Assembly: GCF_028401415.2 (NCBI RefSeq)
Contig: NZ_CP171821.2
Span: 434,001 to 498,000 of the forward strand
Origin: Glaciecola sp028401415
GTDB lineage: Bacteria > Pseudomonadota > Gammaproteobacteria > Enterobacterales > Alteromonadaceae
Direction: 5' to 3'
DNA length: 64,000 nt
Positions 1 to 8,796 of this stretch are shown piece after piece. Each line of letters opens with the position of its first letter. The first letter of the stretch is position 1. Both the position numbers and the translations under genes were made by a program. The notes beneath the pieces were generated by a model. The model did no database searches, had not been told where the DNA came from, and saw only the letters and a program-made list of their open reading frames with translations.

Positions 1-762
1 GCAATAAAGAGCGCTTATGATTTCGATGCACTTACAAAATTAAGCGATGAAGAAAAATCAAAAACCGTATTAGTGGTACAAGACCCTTTCACCAGCTTTT
101 ATGACGCAGAAGCAGTTGAGCATAGCTTAGCGTTGATAAGATCTCTTGGTTACCAGCCTGTTTTATTGCCATTTTCGCCAAATGGTAAACCGCAGCACGT
201 GAAAGGATTTCTAGATAAGTTTGAACATACTGCCCGCTCAACGGCTGCTTTTTTAAATAAACTTCATTCGCTTGGAATAACAATGTTGGGAGTGGATGCC
301 TCTTTGGTGCTGTGTTATCGAGATGAGTACGATAAAATACTCAAGGCGGAACGTGGGCACTTTAAAGTCGACACCTTCACAGAGTGGCTGGCAGGGCTTC
401 CTAAATCAGTATATCCAGATTCTGTTTTATCTGACGATACTTACTACTTGTTTGCTCATTGTACAGAAAAAACTGCGCTCCCCCAAAGTGAGAAAGTCTG
501 GCAGCAGGTGTTTAAAAACTTCGGCCTTAAGCTAGAAATTGTGCCAGTTGGCTGCTGCGGGATGGCTGGCACTTACGGACATGAGACACAACACCTAGCA
601 AACAGTATCGGGATTTTTGATCTAAGCTGGCGAGAAAGAATTGAAAAGCTTAACGGCGATTATGTGTTGGCGAGCGGATACTCATGTCGAAGCCAGGTGA
701 AAAGGCTAGCCAACTTTAGACCTAAACACCCAGTAGAAGCGCTCGTAAAGATTGCGCAGTAA
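1..762 (+). CDS. ydiJ: FAD-binding and Fe-S D-2-hydroxyacid dehydrogenase, YdiJ type (3' end only)
   Basis: The reading frame is open from the first base, so only the last 253 or so residues of a protein that is about 1,000 residues long in the family are visible. The fragment is the C-terminal cysteine-rich (CCG-type) region. It contains the motif GCCGMAGTYGHE (cysteine codons at 553-558) and a late SGYSCRSQ cysteine motif, both typical of YdiJ and not of shorter GlcD-type oxidases. Family knowledge: E. coli YdiJ oxidises D-2-hydroxyglutarate using FAD and an Fe-S cluster. The FAD domains lie outside the window, so substrate is inferred. A GTG at 73 is internal and not a start. The DUF4826 gene follows 34 bp downstream, probably co-transcribed. 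Confidence 0.85.
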   Translation, partial: AIKSAYDFDALTKLSDEEKSKTVLVVQDPFTSFYDAEAVEHSLALIRSLGYQPVLLPFSPNGKPQHVKGFLDKFEHTARSTAAFLNKLHSLGITMLGVDASLVLCYRDEYDKILKAERGHFKVDTFTEWLAGLPKSVYPDSVLSDDTYYLFAHCTEKTALPQSEKVWQQVFKNFGLKLEIVPVGCCGMAGTYGHETQHLANSIGIFDLSWRERIEKLNGDYVLASGYSCRSQVKRLANFRPKHPVEALVKIAQ

Positions 763-796
763 AGCACACTACACGGAAAAACTATTTGGACAAAAC

Positions 797-1207
797 ATGA
801 CAGAAATAAACGATCAAGCCTCTTTATCTGCTTGGGTAAGAGAGCAGTTCCAACGCGCAAACAAACACTTAGCAGAAAAGGGCATCTTGTTTGAATCGGT
901 AGTGACTGAAAACAGTCGATACTTGGCTCCACATGCTGCTGTGTGGCAAATTCGCGCACAAGATAAAAAGTCGTATTGGGTCATCAGCGGTGATTTACCT
1001 GCGGATGCTGTGCCCATTGAGGCGGCAGGTTCAGCAAGAGAGGCAATGAAGCGCTTTTCTTATACCTGGCAAATGCAGGCAGAAAACATTGAGCGGAGTA
1101 ATACAACTGACAGTGTGCAGTTAGATTTTGCAAAGTTGTTACAGAAAAAAGCAGAAATGGTATATGCGATTTCTAACGAAGAAAAATTGTGGCAAGACCA
1201 AGTGTAA
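797..1207 (+). CDS. DUF4826 family protein
   Basis: A 136-residue acidic, soluble protein with no signal peptide or membrane segment. The start is the ATG at 797 (MTEINDQASL), because the frame upstream runs into the coding end of the preceding gene. The central aromatic segment (AVWQIRAQDKKSYWVISGDLP), followed by the AREAMKRFSYTWQMQAE helix, looks like the DUF4826 family, which I recall beside ydiJ in Alteromonadales and relatives. The function is unknown. The tight spacing to the dehydrogenase gene suggests a shared operon. The family assignment rests on recall of the conserved pattern, so it is moderate. Confidence 0.7.
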   Translation: MTEINDQASLSAWVREQFQRANKHLAEKGILFESVVTENSRYLAPHAAVWQIRAQDKKSYWVISGDLPADAVPIEAAGSAREAMKRFSYTWQMQAENIERSNTTDSVQLDFAKLLQKKAEMVYAISNEEKLWQDQV

Positions 1208-1254
1208 CTATAACCAGTTACTAGATGTGCGCGCTTGGCCTTGCCTTTGGTTGA

Positions 1255-1521
1255 CTACTCATCACCCATTGTTGATACAGCTGCTGTCTCTTCAACTTTT
1301 TTCGTCTCTGTGCGAGCGATTAGCGTGAAGCCATCGCTGGAAAGCGAAGGAGCAATTGCAAATGGTGTAATTTCGATTGAAGCTTTAGTTTCCACATCAA
1401 GAATGGCTGTAATTTCAGCTTTATCGAAGTTTGTTTGCGAAACAACAGCTAACTCATTGGTTGTTGCTTGAACTGGACTTGCTAGGCCAGCGCTTAGAGC
1501 CAAAATGGCTAAGGTTTTCAT
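1255..1521 (-). CDS. small secreted protein of unknown function
   Basis: An 88-residue protein starting at the ATG at 1521. A strong ribosome-binding site (AGGAGAG, complement of 1527-1533) lies just upstream, which decides this start over a longer reading from 1569. Residues 1-19 (MKTLAILALSAGLASPVQA) form a textbook Sec signal peptide with AxA-like cleavage. The mature part is small, acidic and Thr/Glu/Ala-rich, with one short hydrophobic stretch (IEITPFAIAP) and no cysteines. I recognise no family. It sits alone, convergent with the gene before it and divergent from gcvA. The roughly 300 bp between it and gcvA is AT-rich and probably holds promoters for both. Confidence 0.6.
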   Translation of the reverse strand: MKTLAILALSAGLASPVQATTNELAVVSQTNFDKAEITAILDVETKASIEITPFAIAPSLSSDGFTLIARTETKKVEETAAVSTMGDE

Positions 1522-1818
1522 AATATCTCTCCTAATTAAAAAAATTGTCATGTTTGTGATTAAATTCAACTTAAAATAAACATGTTATTTACATCTTTAA
1601 CCTAATGAAATAAAACAATTTATTGTATATTTCACCCAGTATATTACGGCTGTTTTGAATAATTCTTAAACAATATTATTTGTTATTTAACATTAGATAA
1701 TCTAATGTATCGACTATTCCTTTACCGTAATTCTTAATTCAGATGCTTGTTGCCAAATTTATGACTGTGAAGGTCTGACACGCGGCATAAGCAAATACAA
1801 TGCCAATGGTAAACTAAA

Positions 1819-2733
1819 ATGCCAAAACGTCTTCCACCACTGAACGCTTTGAAAGCTTTTGAGTCCGCAGGTCGTCATTTGAGCTTCACAAAAGCGGCTG
1901 ACGAACTATTCGTTACTCAAGCGGCGGTAAGTCATCAAATAAAATCTTTGGAAAGCTTTTTATCAATGAAGCTCTTTCATCGAAAGAATCGCTCGCTCTT
2001 ATTGACCGAGGAAGGTCAGACATACTTTCAAGAGCTCAGAGATATCTTTGTCCAAATCCAAGAGGCGACAGACCGACTGCTCGCCTCAAATGAAAAGGGC
2101 GCTATTACTGTTGCAACGCCGCCAAGTTTTGCCAGTCAGTGGCTGGTACCAAAGATTTATCAGTTTTCTGCCCAGCATCCTGATATTGACGTAAGAATAA
2201 AAGCGATAGACTTGGACGATGGTTTTTTGGATGACTCTATCGATATTGCGGTTTACTACGGAAAGGGCTATTGGTCAGGCTTACATTCAATAAAACTATT
2301 AGCCGAATATCTAACGCCAATGTGTTCCCCCTTATTATTGAAAAGCGCAAAACCTTTGCAATCACTTAATGACTTAAAGCATCACACGCTCCTTCACGAC
2401 AACACGCGCGGCGCTTGGAAAAATTGGCTGAATAAATTTGATGTGAAAGGCGTTAATGTTAATCAAGGGCCAATATTCAGCCATACTATGTTGGTATTGC
2501 AAGCAGCGGCAATCGGGCAGGGCATTGCGCTTTCTGATACGGTCTTAGCGAAACCCGATATAGATAGTGGACGCTTAATTTGCCCCTTTGCAGAAACGAT
2601 TGAAAGTAAGCGTAGTCACTATTTAGTATGCAAAGAGTCGCAAGCGGAGATAAGCAAGATCAAAATATTCAGTGATTGGATGCTAGCGCAGATTGAACCG
2701 ACCTTGGTAAATGCTCTTCCGCCAAATGATTAG
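1819..2733 (+). CDS. gcvA: LysR-type regulator GcvA
   Basis: A 304-residue LysR regulator very close to E. coli GcvA along its whole length. It begins PKRLPPLNALKAFESAGRHLS, has the winged HTH (KAADELFVTQAAVSHQIKSL) near residues 22-45, and keeps late family blocks such as TPMCSPLLL, HTLLHDNTRGAW and QGPIFSHTMLVLQAA. GcvA in E. coli activates or represses the glycine cleavage operon according to glycine and purine levels, with GcvR as partner. The order gcvA-ygdD-rlmM is the same as in E. coli, which supports orthology. Target gcv genes are not in the window. A second, more distant GcvA-like regulator lies at 62415-63317. Confidence 0.93.
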   Translation: MPKRLPPLNALKAFESAGRHLSFTKAADELFVTQAAVSHQIKSLESFLSMKLFHRKNRSLLLTEEGQTYFQELRDIFVQIQEATDRLLASNEKGAITVATPPSFASQWLVPKIYQFSAQHPDIDVRIKAIDLDDGFLDDSIDIAVYYGKGYWSGLHSIKLLAEYLTPMCSPLLLKSAKPLQSLNDLKHHTLLHDNTRGAWKNWLNKFDVKGVNVNQGPIFSHTMLVLQAAAIGQGIALSDTVLAKPDIDSGRLICPFAETIESKRSHYLVCKESQAEISKIKIFSDWMLAQIEPTLVNALPPND

Positions 2734-2741
2734 GCCTTTAA

Positions 2742-3266
2742 ATGACTTTAGAAAAACACAGCATAAGCGCGGGAAACGTAATTAAGGCTTCATATAGTGA
2801 GGCACAACTTCGATACTCAAAGCTTTCGCTATGCAGTGGCGTTGTATTCGCGCTTTTGGGTGTCGCAATTGGTGCATTCGCGGCTCACGGGCTAAAAAGC
2901 AGCATGAGTACTTATGAGATGAACTTAATTGAAACAGCCGCTCGTTATCAGATGTACCATGCTTTTGCGATGATCCTAGTGGGACTATTGGGACTTATGC
3001 TTAGCACTGGGGTAAATGCCAATGATTTGGGTATCACCAAAGCTCTAAAGTGCTCATGCGTAACCTTTGCTTTAGGCATCGTGTGCTTCAGTGCAAGCCT
3101 GTATATTTTTGCTATTTCTGGCGTGAAGTGGCTGGTGTTTATAACACCCATCGGCGGACTGTTATTCATATTAGGCTGGCTAGCTTTTTTGTTTATGATA
3201 ATCAAAGGTGTACACGTCCTTTCTTCGCAGACTAAAGCGACCAAATATGAGAATGACTCGCGATGA
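2742..3266 (+). CDS. ygdD: DUF423 inner-membrane protein YgdD
   Basis: A 174-residue membrane protein with four predicted hydrophobic helices. It carries the DUF423 signature near the first helix (ALGAF-type GVAIGAFAAHGLK, followed by ETAARYQMYHAFAMI) and the later FITPIGGLLFILGW block that matches E. coli YgdD. Its role is unknown. It starts 8 bp after gcvA and its stop overlaps the rlmM start by 4 bp (ATGA), so the three genes look like one transcription unit. It is about 40 residues longer than E. coli YgdD, mainly through a polar N-terminal extension of about 30 residues. The true start could lie further in, but no better ribosome-binding site was seen. Confidence 0.88.
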   Translation: MTLEKHSISAGNVIKASYSEAQLRYSKLSLCSGVVFALLGVAIGAFAAHGLKSSMSTYEMNLIETAARYQMYHAFAMILVGLLGLMLSTGVNANDLGITKALKCSCVTFALGIVCFSASLYIFAISGVKWLVFITPIGGLLFILGWLAFLFMIIKGVHVLSSQTKATKYENDSR

Positions 3267-4486
3267 GTGATTTTCTGTTTTATTGTCGCAGCGGCTATGA
3301 GGCTGACCTATTGGCCGAGCTAGACGATGCTTTTTTATCGAAAGGGCAGTATGGTTATGCCAAGTTCGCAAAAAACTCAGGTTTTATTGTTTATCATGTG
3401 CCTTCAAGTACAGAGCAAAATGCGAAAACGCTAAGTAAGTTACTAAACCCAGATAAGAGCCCCTCATTGCGCAGCCTTATTTTTGCGCGACAAAAGCTGT
3501 TCATGATAGACGAGCTCGAATTTGATAGTGTCGATGATCGCATTAGTCCCATTTTAGCGGCTATTGAAACATCTGACCTGCTACCGAAGTGCCACTTCAG
3601 CGATGTTTTGGTGGAATACCCAGACACCGATCATGGTAAAGAAATGGCTAAGTTCTGCAAAAAATTCACTGTGCCCTTAAGGGCGGCACTGCGCAAGCAA
3701 GGTTTACTGCATAAACAAAGTCAAGACACAGTATCAACACTTTCAGACAGCAAGGTTGCAGGCATCCCAAAAGCGAGCAGACTTTTTCTTCATGTCTTTT
3801 TTGAAAAAGGCAATTCGTGCAAAATCTCCATAAGTATTGAAGGCGACAGAAGTCCTCATCCGCAAGGAATTCTTCGCTTAAAGTTTCCATCTGACGCCCC
3901 CTCGCGTTCCACCTTAAAACTAGAAGAAGCGATTCATTATTTTTGCAACGCTCGGCAACAAGGTGTTTTGTTCCAAAACGGCATGACGGCAGTTGACCTA
4001 GGAGCCTGTCCGGGCGGCTGGACGTACCAATTGGTCAAACGTGGGATGCGAGTAGAAGCCATAGACAATGGTGCGATGGACTCACGGTTAATGGAATCGG
4101 GCCTAGTGGATTATTACGCTGCGGACGGATTTAGCTATCAACCAAAGGAAGGTCACGTGGATTGGTTAGTTTGCGATATGATTGAAAAGCCAGATCGCGT
4201 GGCTGCGCTAATCATGCAGTGGCTTAAAAAGGGAAAATGCAGCGCCGCATTATTTAATTTAAAGCTACCTATGAAAAGACGCTATCAAACGCTTGCACCA
4301 ATTATTGAGCAGTTCTTCGCTCTAGACAACGATTCACAGCAAGCTCAACCTAAGGCGCGAACGCTAGGTGAATTCTCTGCAAAAGTTGGGCTTTACATAA
4401 GCGCTAAGCACCTTTATCACAATCGCGATGAAGTCACCTTTTTCATTCTTAAAAACAGCCAAATGTGTGCTGAAATGTTGACATAA
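3263..4486 (+). CDS. rlmM: 23S rRNA (cytidine-2498-2'-O)-methyltransferase RlmM
   Basis: A 407-residue SAM-dependent methyltransferase that in E. coli 2'-O-methylates C2498 of 23S rRNA. The N-terminal THUMP-like part contains KFCKKFTVPLRAALRKQGLL. The Rossmann domain has the SAM loop DLGACPGG at residues 245-252, a second-strand acidic site (EAIDNG) and VCDMIEKP. FNLKLPMKRRY near the C-terminus supplies the catalytic lysine region. Block order matches E. coli RlmM (366 residues). The extra length comes mainly from insertions around residues 150-175 and near the C-terminus. It overlaps ygdD by 4 bp and ends about 120 bp before the EF-G gene, with no obvious terminator between them. Confidence 0.93.
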   Translation: MSDFLFYCRSGYEADLLAELDDAFLSKGQYGYAKFAKNSGFIVYHVPSSTEQNAKTLSKLLNPDKSPSLRSLIFARQKLFMIDELEFDSVDDRISPILAAIETSDLLPKCHFSDVLVEYPDTDHGKEMAKFCKKFTVPLRAALRKQGLLHKQSQDTVSTLSDSKVAGIPKASRLFLHVFFEKGNSCKISISIEGDRSPHPQGILRLKFPSDAPSRSTLKLEEAIHYFCNARQQGVLFQNGMTAVDLGACPGGWTYQLVKRGMRVEAIDNGAMDSRLMESGLVDYYAADGFSYQPKEGHVDWLVCDMIEKPDRVAALIMQWLKKGKCSAALFNLKLPMKRRYQTLAPIIEQFFALDNDSQQAQPKARTLGEFSAKVGLYISAKHLYHNRDEVTFFILKNSQMCAEMLT

Positions 4487-4562
4487 AGGTCTTTTTCAGG
4501 GGCTTCATTCGGCTATTTCAAAAATAAGCGTGAAAGAGGTGTAATTTCTGCTCAATAATCTA

Positions 4563-4568
4563 TATAAT
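4563..4568 (+). promoter_or_regulatory. candidate -10 element of the EF-G gene
   Basis: A perfect TATAAT lies 37 bp upstream of the EF-G start codon. I do not see a good -35 hexamer at 16-18 bp spacing, so this is a candidate only. Confidence 0.35.
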
Positions 4569-4604
4569 CCGCCGCAATTTTTCTCTAACCTATAAAGTGG
4601 AAAT

Positions 4605-6695
4605 ATGTCAGATTTAGCTCACTACAGAAATATAGGTATTTTTGCTCACGTTGACGCGGGTAAAACGACCACTACTGAACGAATTTTAAAACTTACCGGT
4701 AAAATTCATAAAACCGGTGAAGTACATGACGGTGAATCAACTACCGATTTCATGGAACAAGAAGCAGAGCGTGGTATTACCATTCAGTCTGCAGCAACCA
4801 CTTGTTTCTGGAAAGATCATCGAATGAATATCATCGATACTCCTGGGCACGTTGATTTCACAGTAGAAGTATATCGTTCACTTAAAGTACTTGACGGTGG
4901 TGTGGGTGTATTCTGTGGATCTGGCGGCGTTGAGCCTCAATCAGAGACTAACTGGCGCTATGCAAACGAATCAGAAGTCGCGCGTATTATCTTTGTAAAC
5001 AAGCTTGACCGTATGGGCGCTGATTTTTACCGCGTTGTTAAGCAAGTAAAAGATGTGCTGGGCGCAAATCCATTGGTTATGGCCTTACCCATTGGTATTG
5101 AAGATGACTTCGTAGGTATTGTCGATGTCCTTGAGCAAAAAGCGTACATCTGGGACGATACAGGCCTTCCTGAAAACTTTAAAGTTGAAGATGTACCTGC
5201 TGATTTAGTGGAAAAAGCGGCTGAGTATCGCGAAGCATTAGTTGAAACGGCGGTAGAGCAAGACGACGACTTAATGATGGCATACATGGAAGGCGAAGAG
5301 CCGTCTATTGAAGACCTCAAACGTTGTATAAGAGAAGGCACGCGTAAGTTGGACTTCTTCCCGACATATTGTGGTTCTGCATTTAAAAACAAGGGTGTAC
5401 AAAACGTACTTGATGCGGTTGTTGACTATTTGCCAAGCCCAACTGAAGTTGACCCTCAAGAGCTAACTGACCCTGAAACAGGCGAGCCTACAGGTGAGGT
5501 CGCTACTGTGTCTACTGATGAGCCATTCCGTGCGCTTGCGTTTAAAATCATGGATGACCGTTTCGGTGCGCTTACCTTTATTCGCGTCTACTCCGGTGTG
5601 CTCAATAAGGGCGATACAATCCTCAATTCTGCCACAGGCAAAACTGAGCGTATTGGCCGTATGGTTGAGATGCACGCGAACGACCGTACTGAGTTAAGCT
5701 CAGCACAAGCTGGCGATATCATTGCTATTGTAGGTATGAAGAACGTACAAACGGGTCATACGCTTTGCGATCCTAAGCACGAATGTACACTTGAGCCAAT
5801 GATTTTCCCAGATCCAGTTATCTCAATTGCTGTCGCGCCAAAAGATAAAGGCTCTACTGAGAAAATGGGTATTGCCATTGGTAAAATGGTTGCAGAAGAT
5901 CCTTCGTTCCAAGTTGAGACGGATGAAGACTCAGGTGAAACTATCCTCAAAGGTATGGGTGAGCTCCACTTAGATATTAAAGTAGACATCTTAAAGCGTA
6001 CCTATGGCGTTGAGCTTGAGGTGGGTCAACCGCAGGTTGCATACCGCGAGACAATCACTCAGGCGGTTGAAGATTCATACACGCATAAGAAGCAGTCTGG
6101 TGGTTCTGGTCAGTTTGGTAAAATTGATTACCGCATCCGTCCTGGTGAGCCAAACTCTGGTTTTGTGTTTAACTCAATTGTTGTGGGTGGTAATGTACCA
6201 AAAGAATTCTTCCCAGCAATCGAGAAGGGTTTTAAAGGCATGATGGCTGAAGGTGTACTTGCAGGCTTCCCAGTGTTAGACGTTGAGGTTGAGCTTTACG
6301 ACGGTGGATTCCACGCAGTTGATTCATCGGCCGTAGCCTTTGAAATTGCAGCTAAAGGTGCATTCCGTCAGTCAATTCCAAAAGCAGGTCCACAGTTAAT
6401 TGAACCCATCATGAAGGTTGATGTTTTTACGCCTGAAGATCACGTTGGTGACGTTATTGGTGACTTAAACCGTCGTCGCGGTATGATCAAGGATCAAGAA
6501 GCTGGTGTAACAGGCGTTCGCGTTAAAGCAGACGTACCTCTTTCTGAGATGTTTGGTTATATCGGACACCTGCGTACTATGACATCAGGTCGTGGTCAGT
6601 TCTCTATGGAGTTCTCACACTACAACCCTTGTCCTGCTAACGTTTCTGAGAAAGTCATCGAAGAAGTGAAAGCGCGTAAAGAAGAGAAGAAGTAA
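4605..6695 (+). CDS. fusA: elongation factor G, stand-alone paralogue
   Basis: A 696-residue translational GTPase with the full EF-G domain set. The G1 P-loop AHVDAGKT is at residues 14-21, followed by the switch region (EAERGITIQSAA), DTPGHVD and NKLDRMGAD. Later come domain III-V blocks such as GMGELHLDIKVD and SGRGQFSMEFSHY. It catalyses ribosome translocation and, with RRF, recycling. It is not in a str operon (no rpsL, rpsG or tuf nearby). The sequence (TTCFWKDH, GGVEPQSETNWRYANES) reads as the second EF-G found in Vibrio, Pseudoalteromonas and Pseudomonas rather than the str-operon copy. Whether it specialises in elongation or recycling cannot be told here. It is monocistronic, closed by a strong terminator. 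Confidence 0.93.
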   Translation: MSDLAHYRNIGIFAHVDAGKTTTTERILKLTGKIHKTGEVHDGESTTDFMEQEAERGITIQSAATTCFWKDHRMNIIDTPGHVDFTVEVYRSLKVLDGGVGVFCGSGGVEPQSETNWRYANESEVARIIFVNKLDRMGADFYRVVKQVKDVLGANPLVMALPIGIEDDFVGIVDVLEQKAYIWDDTGLPENFKVEDVPADLVEKAAEYREALVETAVEQDDDLMMAYMEGEEPSIEDLKRCIREGTRKLDFFPTYCGSAFKNKGVQNVLDAVVDYLPSPTEVDPQELTDPETGEPTGEVATVSTDEPFRALAFKIMDDRFGALTFIRVYSGVLNKGDTILNSATGKTERIGRMVEMHANDRTELSSAQAGDIIAIVGMKNVQTGHTLCDPKHECTLEPMIFPDPVISIAVAPKDKGSTEKMGIAIGKMVAEDPSFQVETDEDSGETILKGMGELHLDIKVDILKRTYGVELEVGQPQVAYRETITQAVEDSYTHKKQSGGSGQFGKIDYRIRPGEPNSGFVFNSIVVGGNVPKEFFPAIEKGFKGMMAEGVLAGFPVLDVEVELYDGGFHAVDSSAVAFEIAAKGAFRQSIPKAGPQLIEPIMKVDVFTPEDHVGDVIGDLNRRRGMIKDQEAGVTGVRVKADVPLSEMFGYIGHLRTMTSGRGQFSMEFSHYNPCPANVSEKVIEEVKARKEEKK

Positions 6696-6723
6696 GCGTG
6701 TAATTCACCGCTTCTAATAATCG

Positions 6724-6760
6724 AAACCGGCGCTTGATGAAGATCAGCGCCGGTTTTTTT
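6724..6760 (+). terminator. Rho-independent terminator of the EF-G gene
   Basis: A perfect 11-bp inverted repeat (AAACCGGCGCT at 6724-6734 with AGCGCCGGTTT at 6746-6756) has an 11-nt loop and runs into a T-tract to 6760. It lies 29 bp after the stop codon. It is oriented for the plus strand; the reverse side lacks a T-run, so it does not obviously serve the convergent operon. Confidence 0.92.
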
Positions 6761-6822
6761 ATATTGGCAGTATTAAGCGTCGTTTCTTTATTATCCAGAG
6801 TTCGGGTTAATTAGAATTCAGC

Positions 6823-8796
6823 TTAACTAGCACTAAAGGCTTTGAGTAATTCTTCGTAATCTTGTTTTCGCGTGGGTTTTTGGGCGTAGCGGTCTTGATA
6901 GTATCGTTTCACAAACAGCAGCACATATTTCCTCTGCTGTTCTTTAAGGCTCGGCACCACTCGTTCAATAAACTGTTTGAGTGTTTCTTGCGCTTGCTTT
7001 TCAAACCCTTTTTTACGCAGCAGAGCAAACAGTTTTTGTTCGGGTTGGTAGGGCGCTTTGTTAAACCATCTTTTATACGGCAAAAACATTAGACCAATGA
7101 GAAGCGCGATGCTAGCTAGTGCAAGGAACATAAAGCTTGTCATGTTCTTGGCATTAAAAGCACCAAACCAGTCTTTAATTAACTCTTTTTGACTGTCTTG
7201 GTCATAGCGTAAAACAGATTGCGTCCATTGATGATCAAGCAGCACAAAAAAGTCATTGAGGCTTTTGAATAGCGGAACTTCGTTTAACTCTGATAAATTA
7301 AAGGGTTTTTCCACTAACTCACTGTCTTCTTCGCTAAGACTAGAAAACAATCCGGCCGTGAGTCTGTCCGGTGCAACAAGTGCGGTTGGGTCTATTCTAA
7401 GCCAGCCTTTATCATCGTCCCAGTATTCTACCCAAGCGTGAGCATCGTACTGACGAACGGTGAGAATATTGTCGTTTTGCAGCTCTCCGCCCTGATAACC
7501 TGCAACAACACGGGCAGGGATATCGGCTAAACGCAGCATGTAAGCGAGGGCAGTGGCGTAATGGGAGCAAAAACCTTTTTGATAATCAAACAAAAATTGA
7601 TCGACAGGCTGTTGGCGCATAAACGGCGGCTTTAAGGTGTACGAGAACTTGTCAGGGTCGAACAAGCTAAGCAAGCGAGCTACCTTTTGGTTAATCGTCA
7701 TGCTTGCATTGATTTCATCATCAATAAAGGCGCGGGTTCTTGGGTTGCCTGACCTTGGTACTTGCAGATTTCGAGTTTTATCATACTCACTCATAAAATA
7801 GTTTAACGGTGCATCTAAATATGAATTAACAATATACAGGCTTGGCTTTGTATTCTCTTTTTGGGTGAATAGTTGATAGGCCTTGTTCAGCTGTATACTA
7901 CGGTCACTGACAACCTCTTCTACAACGGGTACATCTAAGGAGTATTGCCAGCGAGTATCATTTGGCTCCGCAACAATTAAATAGCGCGTATATGAGCCTG
8001 ATGGTGTAATTTCAGGTGTGCGTTCAGTATTACTGATGTCCTCGCCCAGAGTCCACGACTCTCCGTCGAAGTGTTGTAAAACAATGGAGCGCCAGTAACG
8101 GTCTTCTGTCTTGGGCACTTCGTCCATAAATTCTGCCCGAAAAGCTAATTCGCTAGATTGCGCTAAATTGGCAATGTCGCCAGGACGAATGGTTTCTGAC
8201 AAGCCAGTGCTGGTCGACTTATTAGCAGCCGCCTCCCAAAGGGGCGGTAAGCGGGGCACCATCACAAACAAGATAATAGTAATCGGCAGTGTTTGAGCAA
8301 TGAGTTTGACAGACTGTTTGACGCCTTTAAAAGTAGGCATGTTTCCGATATTAATGAGCAGGGCGCTGGTGATTGCGCTAAACAGAATCAGACTATAATA
8401 GCCAGTCAGCATTAAATCTTGATGATAAATAAATCCGCATGCCACTAAAAATATGACAACCACCATAATCATATGAAAATCAGCAAAAGAACGCATGGTG
8501 ATCAACTTCAGGCACCCCGCCACAATTAGCAGATTTATCATGGTAGAGAGTAAGCCAAATTGACCTGAAAAAAATATCAGCAAAACCATGCAAAAAACAG
8601 CGAGAAGATTGAGGGTTAGATTATTAATAGGCTTGACTTTTTGAACCGTTTTGGCCCAGATTACGCCAAGTGTGCAGGCGAACAATATCCACACCCATGG
8701 CATCAAATTGTCTGACAGTGGCAATACAGCAAAGGCAAAACAGGCACTGATAATAATGCCTGGTGCCTGCATTTGCACTTGGCTAAGCGCGCGCAT
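6823..8796 (-). CDS. tgpA: membrane transglutaminase-like protein (DUF3488/TgpA type)
   Basis: A 657-residue membrane protein. About six hydrophobic helices fill residues 1-180, matching the DUF3488 domain. A periplasmic transglutaminase-like domain follows with the triad Cys410 (KGFCSHYATALAY), His453 (YDAHAWVEYW) and Asp469 (RIDPTA). One more helix near residue 565 precedes a cytoplasmic DUF4129-like tail. The layout matches Pseudomonas aeruginosa TgpA, a periplasmic transglutaminase fold protein important for viability there. It is the last gene of the moxR-DUF58-tgpA cluster and overlaps the DUF58 gene by 14 bp. The substrate is unknown. The gene symbol is by analogy. Confidence 0.85.
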   Translation of the reverse strand: MRALSQVQMQAPGIIISACFAFAVLPLSDNLMPWVWILFACTLGVIWAKTVQKVKPINNLTLNLLAVFCMVLLIFFSGQFGLLSTMINLLIVAGCLKLITMRSFADFHMIMVVVIFLVACGFIYHQDLMLTGYYSLILFSAITSALLINIGNMPTFKGVKQSVKLIAQTLPITIILFVMVPRLPPLWEAAANKSTSTGLSETIRPGDIANLAQSSELAFRAEFMDEVPKTEDRYWRSIVLQHFDGESWTLGEDISNTERTPEITPSGSYTRYLIVAEPNDTRWQYSLDVPVVEEVVSDRSIQLNKAYQLFTQKENTKPSLYIVNSYLDAPLNYFMSEYDKTRNLQVPRSGNPRTRAFIDDEINASMTINQKVARLLSLFDPDKFSYTLKPPFMRQQPVDQFLFDYQKGFCSHYATALAYMLRLADIPARVVAGYQGGELQNDNILTVRQYDAHAWVEYWDDDKGWLRIDPTALVAPDRLTAGLFSSLSEEDSELVEKPFNLSELNEVPLFKSLNDFFVLLDHQWTQSVLRYDQDSQKELIKDWFGAFNAKNMTSFMFLALASIALLIGLMFLPYKRWFNKAPYQPEQKLFALLRKKGFEKQAQETLKQFIERVVPSLKEQQRKYVLLFVKRYYQDRYAQKPTRKQDYEELLKAFSAS

